Assembly (NCBI RefSeq): GCF_004116725.1 | Contig: NZ_PDKG01000010.1 | Location: 1-64,000 of the forward strand | Source: Arcobacter sp. CECT 8986 | Lineage (GTDB): Bacteria; Campylobacterota; Campylobacteria; Campylobacterales; Arcobacteraceae | DNA length: 64,000 nt | Direction: 5' to 3' | Shown: piece after piece, positions 1 to 8,187 of the stretch | Layout of the letters: every line of letters starts with the position of its first letter | How positions within the stretch are numbered: position 1 is the first letter of the stretch | The notes under the pieces: generated by a model | What the model was told of the DNA's origin: nothing | What the model saw: only the letters and a program-made list of their open reading frames with translations | Database searches by the model: none | Made by a program: the position numbers and the translations under genes

Positions 1-59
1 GTTTTTTATATATCTAGTATATTCAGTTTATAAAGATTACTCTCTTTACCAAACTTCTC

Positions 60-71
60 TGTTAAAGAACT
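60..71 (-). promoter_or_regulatory. boxA-like antitermination site of an rRNA leader
   Basis: On the minus strand this reads AGTTCTTTAACA, very close to the rRNA boxA consensus (TGCTCTTTAACA). It lies about 45 bp downstream of a consensus minus-strand promoter. Together they indicate the leader of an rRNA operon transcribed leftwards out of the window. The 16S gene itself is not in view, so the assignment is inference. Confidence 0.6.
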
Positions 72-110
72 CTCACTTCTTCCTTTCGGCCTCAGCGAAT
101 TTGGACGGGA

Positions 111-139
111 ATTATAGTCTCTTTTTTACTCTTTGTCAA
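111..139 (-). promoter_or_regulatory. Consensus sigma70 promoter, probable rRNA P1
   Basis: Minus strand shows TTGACA (139-134), a 17-bp spacer and TATAAT (116-111): both hexamers match the consensus exactly. The discriminator after the -10 is GC-rich (TCCCGTCC), typical of stringently controlled stable-RNA promoters, and an A/T-rich stretch resembling an UP element lies upstream (about 140-175). A boxA follows. This is the strongest promoter-like sequence at this end of the window and points to an rRNA operon beyond position 1. Confidence 0.7.
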
Positions 140-464
140 GAGCTTACGCTTAATTAAAGCTTAAATTTGCAATTTCTTTCGCCTTATGTCTTTATATTAC
201 CGTTTCTTTGGGTGCTTTTATTGTCGTTCTCTATATCTTATAGAGATTATCTTTGCCTTTTCTCTTTATACCCTCTTCTCTTTTATATATTAATAGTTTA
301 TATATCTATTATGTTTACTTTATATACTAGTTGTTAATAATTCATTTATATTAATTAAGTATTATTTTAATAGTGTGATAGCAACTATATGTTTAATGAA
401 TTAATTAATAAAAACATATTAGAATTACATCACTATATTATAAGAATAAAAAAAAGGATTTAAA
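140..464. other. Intergenic region between rRNA-type promoter and BI-1 gene
   Basis: About 325 bp without a convincing gene. It holds the A/T-rich upstream side of the minus-strand rRNA-type promoter, a 7-bp inverted repeat (TCTCTAT at 228-234 with ATAGAGA at 240-246), and very AT-rich sequence that must carry the promoter for the plus-strand gene at 465. A TATTAT-like -10 lies near 436-441, but no clear -35 is visible. Nothing else recognised. Confidence 0.5.
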
Positions 465-1160
465 ATGTATAATAGAGATTATTTAGAACAATCTCAAAAT
501 CATACAGCACACGACTCTTCAAGAGTTGAACTTATGAGCTTTTTAAAAGCTACATATCAATTATTTGCGGGATCACTTTTAGCAGCTACTGCAGGTGCAT
601 ATATCGGTTTAGATATTGTTGCATATCTTGCAGGTCCATTAATGTGGGTATTATTTGCTGTTGAATTAGGGTTAATTTTCTTTGTAATCCCTAGAGTAAA
701 ACATACTCCAGGTGTAAACCTTGCAGTATTATTTGCATTTACATTTATTACAGGACTTACAATTGCTCCTTTATTAACAGCGATATTTGCAATGCCTAGT
801 GGTGCTGCTATAGTTGGTCAAGCATTTTTAATGACTGCTGTAGCGTTTGGTGGAATTTCAATGTTTGCTATGACAACAAAAAGAGATTTTTCATCACTTG
901 GTAAGTTTTTATTTATTGCATTAATTATTATGATTGTTGCAGGTATTTCTAATATCTTTATTCAATCATCAATGTTTCAATTAATTATTGCAAGTGCAGG
1001 TGCTTTACTATTTTCTGTATTTATCCTTTTTGATACACAACAAATCATTAGAGGTGGATACGATTCTCCAGTTGAAGCAGCTTTATCACTATATTTAGAT
1101 TTCTTTAATCTATTTGTATCTTTATTACAAATTTTAGGAATTATGAATAGTGATGATTAA
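465..1160 (+). CDS. Bax inhibitor-1 / YccA family membrane protein
   Basis: A 231-residue integral membrane protein with about seven hydrophobic segments. The C-terminal part has the family signature around FDTQQII (about residues 189-195), followed by the conserved acidic and leucine-rich end (YLDFFNLFVSLLQILG). Bacterial BI-1 proteins such as YccA are inner-membrane proteins linked to membrane-protein quality control and ion leakage; the exact role here is unknown. The start is supported by AAAAAGGA about 6 nt upstream. It appears to be a single-gene unit, with a hairpin immediately after the stop. Confidence 0.85.
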   Translation: MYNRDYLEQSQNHTAHDSSRVELMSFLKATYQLFAGSLLAATAGAYIGLDIVAYLAGPLMWVLFAVELGLIFFVIPRVKHTPGVNLAVLFAFTFITGLTIAPLLTAIFAMPSGAAIVGQAFLMTAVAFGGISMFAMTTKRDFSSLGKFLFIALIIMIVAGISNIFIQSSMFQLIIASAGALLFSVFILFDTQQIIRGGYDSPVEAALSLYLDFFNLFVSLLQILGIMNSDD

Positions 1161-1163
1161 TTA

Positions 1164-1187
1164 GTAACTCCTCTTTTTAGGAGTTAC
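1164..1187 (+). terminator. Hairpin after the BI-1 gene
   Basis: GTAACTCCT (1164-1172) pairs with AGGAGTTAC (1179-1187) around a 6-nt loop CTTTTT. The downstream sequence is only weakly T-rich, so termination may be partial. Confidence 0.5.
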
Positions 1188-1203
1188 TTCACTAACTACA
1201 AAT

Positions 1204-1608
1204 ATGAACAGAAATAACTTACGATTAATTGATGCTAATTTAAATAGATTACGAGAAGGTATTAGAGTAGTAGAAGATATCTTTAGATATATCTATGATG
1301 ATAAAGAGAATGCATCAAGACTTAAACAACTAAGACACAAAGCACGAATTGATTTAAATAATGACTTATTATCATCAAGAGATATTAAAAATGATGTATT
1401 AAAAAAGTCTACAAAAAGTGAACAAAATAGAGATAGTCTTTACTCAATATTAGTAGCAAACTTTAAAAGAGCTCAAGAGAGTGCAAGAGTACTTGAAGAG
1501 TTTACTAAATTAATTTCAACTAATGATAGTGAAAACTTCAAATATATTAGATATGAACTTTATGATTTAGAAATTGTCTTAACAAAAATAACTTCAAACT
1601 CTAAATAG
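1204..1608 (+). CDS. Stand-alone ThiD2-like domain protein
   Basis: A 134-residue, mostly helical protein. It resembles the N-terminal domain fused to thiamine-phosphate synthase (ThiE) in cyanobacteria and some other bacteria (ThiD2-type family). Visible family features are LRLIDANLNRLREGIRV near the start, a conserved RH pair (LKQLRHKAR), the RDIKNDV segment, and a second helix NFKRAQESARVLEEF. No ThiE domain follows, so the domain is free-standing. The pathway (HMP or HMP-P handling in thiamine synthesis) is inferred from the family. Its 3' end overlaps the convergent methyltransferase gene by 49 bp. Confidence 0.6.
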   Translation: MNRNNLRLIDANLNRLREGIRVVEDIFRYIYDDKENASRLKQLRHKARIDLNNDLLSSRDIKNDVLKKSTKSEQNRDSLYSILVANFKRAQESARVLEEFTKLISTNDSENFKYIRYELYDLEIVLTKITSNSK

Positions 1609-2252
1609 TTAAGAGTATATTCTTTATATAACTTCTTAGCATCTTTGAAAGATAAAGAGCTTCCTCCACTTACACCAGAGTTTTTAATATAATCAAACAT
1701 CAATTTTTTATCATCAAACTCTAAATTATAATTATAAATTTCAAATTCACAATTAAAACTATGTTCAAACGCTTTTTTTATCTCTATTGATGAAAGTATT
1801 GGTGATTTGCTATTTGTGATTTCTTGAATAGTTTTAAAGGTATTAGAAGTAAATAAAACAGCATTTATATTATCAGTACACTCTTTAAGCTTTGATACTA
1901 ATTTTGTCAAATCTTTTGACCATTGCATTGCAGAAGAAGATAAAACAATATCAAAATGTTTATCTTTTAAAAAATCAAAAAAGTCTTTTGAATCAAAATC
2001 AAAACAATTAATTTTAATATTATTTGCTCTTGGATGTAATTGACACATTGAACTTGAGAAATCAATAGCATCATACTCTTTGATATTCCAATTTATATTT
2101 TTATAAACTTGTCCTGAACCACATCCTAATTCTAAAATCGTTTCTGGATTGTTTTTTATTTCTCGAACTAATGCTTTTGCAATGATTTGTTGTATTATAT
2201 TATTGTTGTTATAATCTTTAGCGTGTTTTGTAAATTCATTTTTTACAGACAT
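1560..2252 (-). CDS. SAM-dependent methyltransferase, BioC-like
   Basis: A 230-residue class I methyltransferase. The SAM-binding motif I is ETILELGCGSGQVY (about residues 37-50), and there is an acidic residue after the second strand (YDAIDFS). The SSSAMQWS segment is characteristic of BioC-type malonyl-ACP O-methyltransferases, which start pimeloyl synthesis for biotin. No other biotin gene is nearby, so the BioC function is a guess from sequence resemblance. It is convergent with the ThiD2-like gene and overlaps its tail by 49 bp, so the last 16 codons of each are read on both strands. Confidence 0.65.
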   Translation of the reverse strand: MSVKNEFTKHAKDYNNNNIIQQIIAKALVREIKNNPETILELGCGSGQVYKNINWNIKEYDAIDFSSSMCQLHPRANNIKINCFDFDSKDFFDFLKDKHFDIVLSSSAMQWSKDLTKLVSKLKECTDNINAVLFTSNTFKTIQEITNSKSPILSSIEIKKAFEHSFNCEFEIYNYNLEFDDKKLMFDYIKNSGVSGGSSLSFKDAKKLYKEYTLNYLEFEVIFVKTISKS

Positions 2253-2367
2253 TTGTTAGAATTATCTCTTTTTAAATAATTTGTTAAATATACTTAAGGA
2301 TTATTTTAGCTTTTTCTTAATAAGTTTTAGATAAAATATACAGCATTTTTAAAAAAGGACAACAAAT

Positions 2368-2715
2368 ATGACCTCTACACTATTAATAGTTCAATTTGTA
2401 TTAGCTATTATATTAACAATAACAATCTTACTTCAAAAAAGTTCAAGTATTGGACTTGGAGCATACAGTGGAAGTAATGATTCTTTATTTGGGGCTAAAG
2501 GACCAGGTAACTTTTTATCTAAAGCTACAATGGCACTTGGACTAATTTTTGTAATTAATACATTAGTTCTTGGGTATATGTATAATCAAGATAAAACAAA
2601 AAGTGCTGTAGATACAGTAAAAATCGACACACTAATTCCAAATAAACCAGAACAAAATACACAAAAAACTGCACCAGCTGCACCAACTGCACCTAGTGTT
2701 CCACAAACAAAATAA
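2368..2715 (+). CDS. secG: Preprotein translocase subunit SecG
   Basis: A 115-residue protein with two membrane segments (about 3-22 and 50-70) separated by the conserved Gly/Ser-rich cytoplasmic loop (SSIGLGAYSGSNDSLFGAKGP). This is the SecG pattern, the accessory subunit of the SecYEG channel. The C-terminal tail is Pro/Ala/Thr-rich and longer than in E. coli SecG, as is common in Campylobacterota. AAAAAAGGA precedes the start. It begins a run of same-strand genes (deacetylase, frr, pyrE, RDD, MFS). Confidence 0.9.
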   Translation: MTSTLLIVQFVLAIILTITILLQKSSSIGLGAYSGSNDSLFGAKGPGNFLSKATMALGLIFVINTLVLGYMYNQDKTKSAVDTVKIDTLIPNKPEQNTQKTAPAAPTAPSVPQTK

Positions 2716-2733
2716 TAAAAAGAAGTAGGAAGT

Positions 2734-3684
2734 ATGAGATTTTTACTACTTCTTTTTATCTCTTATTATTACTTAAATGCAAATGCTCACATATTTGTAT
2801 ATCATAGATTTGGGGATATAAAGCATGCAAGTACAAATACAACGTTAAAAGAGCTTGAAAAAGAGTTTAAGTACTTTAAAGATAATGGATACGAAGTAGT
2901 AAAATTATCAAAAATAGTAGAAAGAATAAATAGTAAAAAAGAAGTTCCTGATAATTGGGTTGCTTTAACTATTGATGATTCATATAAAAGCTTTTATGAA
3001 AATGGTTTACCTATATTTAAAAAATATAATTACCCTTTCTCTTTATATGTTTATGTAAAAGCAACTCAACAAAGATATGGTGATTTTATGTCTTGGAAAG
3101 AGATAAAAGAGGCATCAAAATATGGGGAGATTGGATTACACTCTTACTCTCACCCTCACCTTACAAAAATCTCTTTGGATAAAGTTAAACAAGATACGAA
3201 AAAATCTCTTGAAATTTTTGAAAAAAATTTAGGATTCAAGCCAAAATCTTATGCTTATCCTTATGGAGAGTATAATCAAAAAGTTCAAGATCTTATAAAG
3301 TCTTTTAATTTTGATTATATACTAAATCAAAATACAGGAACTGTAACAAAAAATTCAAATGTTTATGACATTAATAGAATTGCGCTTGTTGGAAAAGTAA
3401 ATTTAGAACAAAAACTAAAATACAAAACATTAGATGCACAATGGATAGAACCAAAAGAGTATCCTAAGAATGGTATTTTAAAAAAAGTAAAAGCCAAAAT
3501 CAATCCAAGTATAAAAGAGATAAAACTTTATGTTACAGGATATGGTTGGCAAAATATAAAAGTTAAAAATGGTATAATTGACAAAAAATTAGACCTTCAA
3601 CTTAAAAAATCAAGAACTAGAGTAATATTAAGTACAGATTACTTTACTATTGCAAATAAAATTATAATTCAAGATAAAAAATAA
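2734..3684 (+). CDS. Polysaccharide deacetylase family protein, exported
   Basis: A 316-residue protein with an N-terminal signal peptide (about 1-18, ending LNANA). The NodB/CE4 fold is shown by LTIDDSYKSF (catalytic Asp/metal Asp motif, about 78-87), the metal-binding HSYSHPH (about 136-142) and YAYPYGEYN (about 173-181). The family removes acetyl groups from peptidoglycan or other glycans in the periplasm. The final ~80 residues form an extra region of unknown role. It starts 18 bp after secG and ends 9 bp before frr. Confidence 0.8.
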   Translation: MRFLLLLFISYYYLNANAHIFVYHRFGDIKHASTNTTLKELEKEFKYFKDNGYEVVKLSKIVERINSKKEVPDNWVALTIDDSYKSFYENGLPIFKKYNYPFSLYVYVKATQQRYGDFMSWKEIKEASKYGEIGLHSYSHPHLTKISLDKVKQDTKKSLEIFEKNLGFKPKSYAYPYGEYNQKVQDLIKSFNFDYILNQNTGTVTKNSNVYDINRIALVGKVNLEQKLKYKTLDAQWIEPKEYPKNGILKKVKAKINPSIKEIKLYVTGYGWQNIKVKNGIIDKKLDLQLKKSRTRVILSTDYFTIANKIIIQDKK

Positions 3685-3693
3685 GGAGAATAT

Positions 3694-4251
3694 ATGTTAG
3701 AAGATATCTACGCTGAAACAAAAGAGAATATGGATAAGTCTATTGATTCTTTAAAAAGAGACTATAAGACTTTAAGAACTGGTAAAGTTTCTACATCAAT
3801 TTTAGATGGAATTAAAATTGACTATTATGGAACACCTACAGAGTTAAACCAAGTAGCTTCAGTTCTTGCTCCAGATGCAACAACAATTGTAATTTCACCA
3901 TGGGAAAAACAACTTGTAAGTGATATTGAAAAAGCTATCAATGAAGCAAACATAGGTGTAAATCCAAATAATGATGGTGAAGCAGTTAAACTTTTCTTCC
4001 CTCCAATGACTGTTGAGCAAAGAAAAGAGACAGCAAAACATGCAAAAACTATGACTGATAATGCTAAAGTTGCAATTAGAAATGTAAGAAAACACTCTAA
4101 TGATAAAGTAAAAACATTACACAAAGATAAAGAAATCACTGATGATGAAAACAAAAAAGCATTAGATGAAATTCAAAAAATCACTGACGGATATGTAGCT
4201 AAAGCTGATGAGACTTTAAAAGTTAAAGAACAAGAAATTTTAACGGTATAA
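3694..4251 (+). CDS. frr: Ribosome recycling factor
   Basis: 185 residues, the normal family length. The N-terminal [14 protein letters not shown] region, the small beta domain ([10 protein letters not shown]) and the long helical C-terminal part ([16 protein letters not shown]) are diagnostic. With EF-G it splits post-termination ribosomes. AAGGAG lies 6 nt before the ATG. The stop is 4 bp before the pyrE start, so co-translation is likely. Confidence 0.95.
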   Translation: MLEDIYAETKENMDKSIDSLKRDYKTLRTGKVSTSILDGIKIDYYGTPTELNQVASVLAPDATTIVISPWEKQLVSDIEKAINEANIGVNPNNDGEAVKLFFPPMTVEQRKETAKHAKTMTDNAKVAIRNVRKHSNDKVKTLHKDKEITDDENKKALDEIQKITDGYVAKADETLKVKEQEILTV

Positions 4252-4255
4252 TCTA

Positions 4256-4864
4256 ATGAACGTAGAACAAATATATAAAGATGCTAGTGCTTTACTAGAG
4301 GGACATTTCAAATTAAGTAGTGGTAACCACTCACAATTTTATCTTCAATCTGCAAAAGTTTTAGAAGATCCAAAAACTGCAAAACTTTTAGCAGAAGAAC
4401 TTGCTAAACAGATTAAAGATAGTGGACTTAAAGTTGATGCTGTTTGTTCACCTGCTCTTGGTGGATTAATTGCAGGGTTTGCTTTAGCAACTGCTCTTGA
4501 TGTAAGATTTATTTTCGCAGAAAGAGTTGATGGAGAGATGACTATTAGAAGAGGTTTTGAAGTAAAAGAGGGTGAAAAATACATTATTTGTGAAGATATT
4601 ATCACAACTGGTGGAAGTGCACTTGAAGCTGCAAAACAAGTAGAAAATGCAGGTGGAAATATTCTTGCATATGCAGCTCTTGCAAATAGAGGTTTTTGTT
4701 CAAGAGTTGGAAGTGATTTAGAAGCTAAAGATAATTGTAAATTACCTTTAGATAAACCACTTTTTGCATTAGATGATTTTACATTTGAAATGTATTCTCC
4801 TGAAGATTGTCCAATGTGTAAAGAAGGAAGCGTTGCTTATAAGCCAGGAAGTAGAGGAAACTAA
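4256..4864 (+). CDS. pyrE: Orotate phosphoribosyltransferase
   Basis: A 202-residue cytosolic enzyme making orotidine 5'-phosphate from orotate and PRPP in pyrimidine synthesis. The PRPP-binding signature [15 protein letters not shown] (about 115-129) is intact, as is the [15 protein letters not shown] loop carrying catalytic basic residues. The length suits the campylobacterial type. Its TAA overlaps the following ATG (TAATG), so translation is probably coupled to the RDD gene. Confidence 0.93.
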   Translation: MNVEQIYKDASALLEGHFKLSSGNHSQFYLQSAKVLEDPKTAKLLAEELAKQIKDSGLKVDAVCSPALGGLIAGFALATALDVRFIFAERVDGEMTIRRGFEVKEGEKYIICEDIITTGGSALEAAKQVENAGGNILAYAALANRGFCSRVGSDLEAKDNCKLPLDKPLFALDDFTFEMYSPEDCPMCKEGSVAYKPGSRGN

Positions 4865-5334
4865 TGGCTAAATGGAGAGATGTAAAACAAAATAGAATAA
4901 AAAATGATTCTAATAAAGTTCAAGAAGAGTATAAATCTTCTTGTGCATCTCTTTTTTCTAGATTTAAAGCCTTTGTTACAGACTCATTCTTAATCACTAC
5001 TCCTATTATTTATATTGTTATTTATTTAGTATTTGGAAGTGGTGATGCATTTTCTCAAAATAGACTTTTAGGATGGAGTTATATTCTAAGTACCGTTTTA
5101 ATTATCATAAGCTTTTTTTGGTATGTTAAAACACAAACTCCAGGAATGAAAGCATACAGCCTAAAAATTGTAACTTCAACAAAACAAAGAATTAATATCT
5201 TTCAAGCAGTGATAAGATATATCGCTACACTTATATCAATAGTAACTCTATTTTTACTGTTGCTACCATTTTTTAATAAAGATAAAAAGACTTTTCAAGA
5301 CTATATTTCAAGAACAATAATAATTGAAGAATAA
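4864..5334 (+). CDS. RDD family membrane protein
   Basis: A 156-residue membrane protein with three hydrophobic segments (about 40-58, 72-92 and 118-138). The RDD-type pattern is seen: the first helix with Arg and Asp (SRFKAFVTDSFLI), TPGMKAYSLKIV after helix 2, and a final QDYISRT motif (the usual SKT/D motif). Function is unknown in most members. It overlaps pyrE upstream and the MFS gene downstream by one base each. Confidence 0.8.
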   Translation: MAKWRDVKQNRIKNDSNKVQEEYKSSCASLFSRFKAFVTDSFLITTPIIYIVIYLVFGSGDAFSQNRLLGWSYILSTVLIIISFFWYVKTQTPGMKAYSLKIVTSTKQRINIFQAVIRYIATLISIVTLFLLLLPFFNKDKKTFQDYISRTIIIEE

Positions 5335-6413
5335 TGCTATTTTTTAGATTATCAGCATTTTACTTTTTCTATTTTGCTGCAGTTGGTATTTATGTAATTT
5401 TCTTACCAAAAGTTTTAAATGATTTAGGATATACAGAATTACAAATCGGTGTTATTTTTGCACTAGCTCCTTTAATGAAATTTATCACTCCTTTTTTATT
5501 TTTAAAACATATAACACTTAATCAAAATGTCTTTAAGTTTGCACTATTTGGTTCTGTACTTTGCTCTTTTTTATTATATATTACACTTAATAACTTTTAT
5601 TTACTAATGTTAAATAACGCAATATTAGGTGCTTGTTTAAGTATGATATTGCCCTATTTAGAAGTAATTTCAGTAAAAGACTTAGGTAAAGACAAATATG
5701 GTAAATCAAGGCTTTTTGGTTCTATTGGTTTTATGATTATTACTTTAGTTCTTGCAAGAGTTTTAAATGAACCCACAACAGCAATACATTTCTATCTTTT
5801 TGTAAATATCTCAACTGTTATATTTGCATTGTCTTTATTAAAGTATGATACAACTTATGAGAAGAAAGATGAAGATACACAAGAGCCCTTCTCTTTTATG
5901 AAACACTGGACTTTTTGGTTAAGTCTATTTTTCATGCAGATAAGTTTTGGAGGGTTTTATAACTTCTTTACAATTTATGAAACATCACATGGTGTTGATA
6001 TAAAAACTGTATCTTATCTTTGGACTTTTGGAGTTTTATGTGAGATTGCAATGCTTTACTATCAAGCACCAATTTTACAAAAGAATTTAGTTGGTATAAT
6101 AAAATTTTGTTTATTAATAACATCATTTAGATGGTTACTACTTTATCTTTTCCCTGATTCACTTATGGTTACATATATAACACAAGGAATCCATGCTTTC
6201 TCTTTTGCATTATTTCACAGTGCAGTACTTATGTATCTATACTCACTTTATGATAATAAAAAACTTGCTCAACAATTTATGTTTGGTGTAGCATATGGAC
6301 TTGGTGGATTTTTAGGTGCATTAATTGCTGGTTACTTATATGGGGAAAATCTATTTTTATATTGTAGTATTTTTGCTTTCTTTGCTTTTGTTTCTATATT
6401 CAAAAGAAAATAG
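5334..6413 (+). CDS. MFS transporter, HcaT-like
   Basis: A 359-residue protein with about ten to twelve hydrophobic helices and no signal peptide. The opening (FYFFYFAAVGIYVIFLP) and the SRLFGSIGFM loop resemble the MFS_1-like/3-phenylpropionate transporter group. The substrate cannot be read from the sequence. It is the last gene of the run from secG and ends in a hairpin shared with the convergent yaaA-type gene. Confidence 0.75.
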   Translation: MLFFRLSAFYFFYFAAVGIYVIFLPKVLNDLGYTELQIGVIFALAPLMKFITPFLFLKHITLNQNVFKFALFGSVLCSFLLYITLNNFYLLMLNNAILGACLSMILPYLEVISVKDLGKDKYGKSRLFGSIGFMIITLVLARVLNEPTTAIHFYLFVNISTVIFALSLLKYDTTYEKKDEDTQEPFSFMKHWTFWLSLFFMQISFGGFYNFFTIYETSHGVDIKTVSYLWTFGVLCEIAMLYYQAPILQKNLVGIIKFCLLITSFRWLLLYLFPDSLMVTYITQGIHAFSFALFHSAVLMYLYSLYDNKKLAQQFMFGVAYGLGGFLGALIAGYLYGENLFLYCSIFAFFAFVSIFKRK

Positions 6414-6428
6414 AGAGTTACTCTATTT
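6408..6428. terminator. Bidirectional hairpin covering two stop codons
   Basis: AAATAGAG (6408-6415) pairs with CTCTATTT (6421-6428) around AGTTA. The plus-strand stop TAG (6411-6413) and the minus-strand stop (6420-6418) both lie inside the structure. Confidence 0.6.
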
Positions 6429-7155
6429 CCATTATCAATAATTTAATATTCTTTTTTTCTTGAATCTCTACTAATTTCAAGCCTTCAACATTTGTTGCCA
6501 TAAATTCTGCAATAGTTTCAGTATTATTAACTGCTAAATGCTTTAATAAAGCACCTCTATAATGTTTCGCCCAATGACTTACTACTTTTCCATCTTTAAT
6601 AAATTTAAATGTTAAAACATTAGCTTTTTTGATTTTGTAGAACTTCTCATAATACCCTGCTCTTAAATCAATTATCTCTTCACCTAAGTATTTATCTAAA
6701 CTATCTGTGAAATTATCTTGATAAAACTTTTCTACATTTATATTAGGAAGTTTTGAACCTTGCTTATATTTATAATCAGGAATTAAATCATCTGCTTTAA
6801 TTGGACCAAATAGATTTGAAAAAAGTACTACATTACTATCTATGTACTCTTTTTGTTTCTCATCTAAACTATTATATTCTATTGCGTCAAAAGCAACACC
6901 ATTATATCTTTGAATAGCTTTCATAGTTGATTTATCTTTTAAACTTTGTTTATACTTTTGTACTTCATCAAGTTTTTTTAAACCAAACCATTTTGACAAC
7001 TCTTCTATTGATGATTTTCCTGTAAAATCTTCATATATATCAAAAACTTCTTCTCTTTTTTCAAATAACTCTTCTAAAAAAAAGTTTTGTTTACAAAAAG
7101 GCTTATCTTGCCCTCCACTATTTTTTGTCTCTGCTGGTGCTAATAGTATCTTCAT
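6418..7155 (-). CDS. yaaA: YaaA family peroxide-stress protein
   Basis: A 245-residue protein of the YaaA/DUF328 family. It opens with MKILLAPAETKN, close to the family opening (MLxLISPAKTLD), and keeps the YNGVAFDAI and FSNLFGPIKADDLIPDYKYK segments and the late SHWAKHYRG motif. E. coli YaaA lowers free iron during peroxide stress and binds DNA. The next minus-strand gene (YchJ-type) starts upstream with a 9-bp gap, so the two probably share a transcript. Confidence 0.85.
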   Translation of the reverse strand: MKILLAPAETKNSGGQDKPFCKQNFFLEELFEKREEVFDIYEDFTGKSSIEELSKWFGLKKLDEVQKYKQSLKDKSTMKAIQRYNGVAFDAIEYNSLDEKQKEYIDSNVVLFSNLFGPIKADDLIPDYKYKQGSKLPNINVEKFYQDNFTDSLDKYLGEEIIDLRAGYYEKFYKIKKANVLTFKFIKDGKVVSHWAKHYRGALLKHLAVNNTETIAEFMATNVEGLKLVEIQEKKNIKLLIMEIE

Positions 7156-7164
7156 TTATTACCT

Positions 7165-7575
7165 TTATAAAAAAACTCCATCAATATAATACCATCTACC
7201 ATCAACTTTTAAAAATCTACTTTTTTCTGTAAATGATGCATCTAATCCATTTTGTGATAGTTTTGCTTTAAAACTAACAAAACTCTCTTTATTACCATCT
7301 TTAAAGTCTAATATTGTAAGAGCCTGAAAGTCTGTATATTCACAGAAGTTGTTTATATCATTTATCCACGTTTGTCTATTGTGAGTAAATTCCACATTAT
7401 CTTTATGAGTAGTTTCTATAATATAGTTTGCATTGCCAAGGGCATATGCACTAAATCTTGAACGCATTAACTCCAATGCATTTTTTGGTAATTTGCCATC
7501 GTGGAACTCTTTACAGCACTTTTTATACTTTTTATCACTTCCACATATACATTTTGAATTAACTGATATTTTCAA
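7165..7575 (-). CDS. YchJ-like SEC-C motif protein
   Basis: A 136-residue protein of the UPF0225/YchJ type. It starts with the zinc-binding SEC-C motif (CICGSDKKYKKCC, residues 10-22). The LMRSRFSAYALGNANYIIETTH segment and the RWYYIDGV end are diagnostic. The start is a TTG (7575-7573) preceded by AAGGA; no better ATG exists in frame. Part of the Shine-Dalgarno sits in a hairpin. Probably co-transcribed with yaaA. Confidence 0.8.
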   Translation of the reverse strand: MKISVNSKCICGSDKKYKKCCKEFHDGKLPKNALELMRSRFSAYALGNANYIIETTHKDNVEFTHNRQTWINDINNFCEYTDFQALTILDFKDGNKESFVSFKAKLSQNGLDASFTEKSRFLKVDGRWYYIDGVFL

Positions 7576-7582
7576 GTTTTTC

Positions 7583-7615
7583 CTTGTGATTTTTTATATA
7601 GAATTTTATCACAAG
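7583..7615 (-). promoter_or_regulatory. Hairpin touching the ribosome site of the YchJ-like gene
   Basis: CTTGTGAT and ATCACAAG (7583-7590 and 7608-7615) form an 8-bp stem with a 17-nt loop. On the minus strand the 3' arm ends in CAAG, which is the start of the AAGGA Shine-Dalgarno before the TTG start. The structure could damp translation, or be a remnant of a terminator. Confidence 0.35.
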
Positions 7616-7625
7616 TTTTTAAAAA

Positions 7626-7651
7626 TTTCACAAAAGCAAAGAAGCTTTTGT
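7626..7651 (-). terminator. Terminator of the ComEA-like gene
   Basis: ACAAAAGC (7630-7637) pairs with GCTTTTGT (7644-7651) around AAAGAA. Read on the minus strand the stem is followed by GAAATTTTTAAAAAC, a modest T run. Confidence 0.55.
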
Positions 7652-7665
7652 AAAACTATTTTTTA

Positions 7666-7908
7666 TTATGATTTTGTAGAATTTTTAATTTTGTTAACTA
7701 ATTTCTTTCCAAAACCTTTTATCTTTTCTAAATCTTCAACACTATTAATTTTATTACTCTTTCTATAATCAATTATAGATTGTGCTTTCTTTTGACCAAT
7801 TCCTTTTATACTCATTAGCTCTTGTTTTGAAGCTTTATTAAAATCCATTGCTGCAAAAAGCATCACACAAGATAGTATTACTCCTAAGAATATTTTTTTC
7901 ATTTTCAC
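7666..7908 (-). CDS. ComEA-like exported helix-hairpin-helix protein
   Basis: An 80-residue protein with a signal peptide (about 1-20, ending FAAM) and two helix-hairpin-helix motifs (LMSIKGIGQKKAQSIIDYR and LEKIKGFGKKLVNKI). Such small periplasmic HhH proteins correspond to the DNA-binding part of ComEA, which captures incoming DNA for transformation. No other competence gene is adjacent. It is preceded by a good AGGAGTG ribosome site and followed by its own terminator. Confidence 0.85.
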   Translation of the reverse strand: MKMKKIFLGVILSCVMLFAAMDFNKASKQELMSIKGIGQKKAQSIIDYRKSNKINSVEDLEKIKGFGKKLVNKIKNSTKS

Positions 7909-7958
7909 TCCTAATAAATAATTTTTTATATTATAATAAAATAATTTATTAGGTTATC

Positions 7959-8096
7959 TTAAAGAATATTTTTTTTAGTCTTTCTTTTTTTCTTTTTTTG
8001 TTTTTCATAAATTTTATTTGAAAAAACTAATTCAAGAGTATAATAAGTAACTGGAATAACCATCAAACATATAAATATTATATATACTAAATCTAT
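7959..8096 (-). CDS. Possible 45-residue membrane protein with an AUA start
   Basis: A frame open from about 8170 down to the TAA at 7961-7959. It encodes one long hydrophobic helix (IDLVYIIFICLMVIPVTYY) and a very basic tail rich in Lys. An AAAGGA (8108-8103 on the minus strand) lies 6 nt before an AUA codon (8096-8094), exactly the spacing used by neighbouring genes, as if ATG had become ATA. The only in-frame ATG (8063) would give 34 residues without a ribosome site. It is either a real gene with a rare start or a recently damaged one. Confidence 0.35.
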   Translation of the reverse strand: MDLVYIIFICLMVIPVTYYTLELVFSNKIYEKQKKKKRKTKKNIL

Positions 8097-8132
8097 AACT
8101 AATCCTTTTAAAATATTATTATACTTTAATGT

Positions 8133-8161
8133 TTTACAATTTAGCCAAAATTTTGTATTAT
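8133..8161 (+). promoter_or_regulatory. Promoter of the 8188 gene
   Basis: TTTACA (8133-8138), 17-bp spacer, TATTAT (8156-8161), then AAAGGA 9 nt before the ATG at 8188. One mismatch in each hexamer relative to consensus. Confidence 0.5.
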
Positions 8162-8187
8162 ATAAATATTACTTTAAAGGATAAATT

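Noticed and set aside
3825-4154. Open frame on the minus strand inside frr (and similar minus-strand frames inside pyrE, cysK, typA and cysN)
   Set aside because: They lie fully inside strong genes on the other strand, have no ribosome site and show no domain pattern; they reflect codon bias of the real gene.
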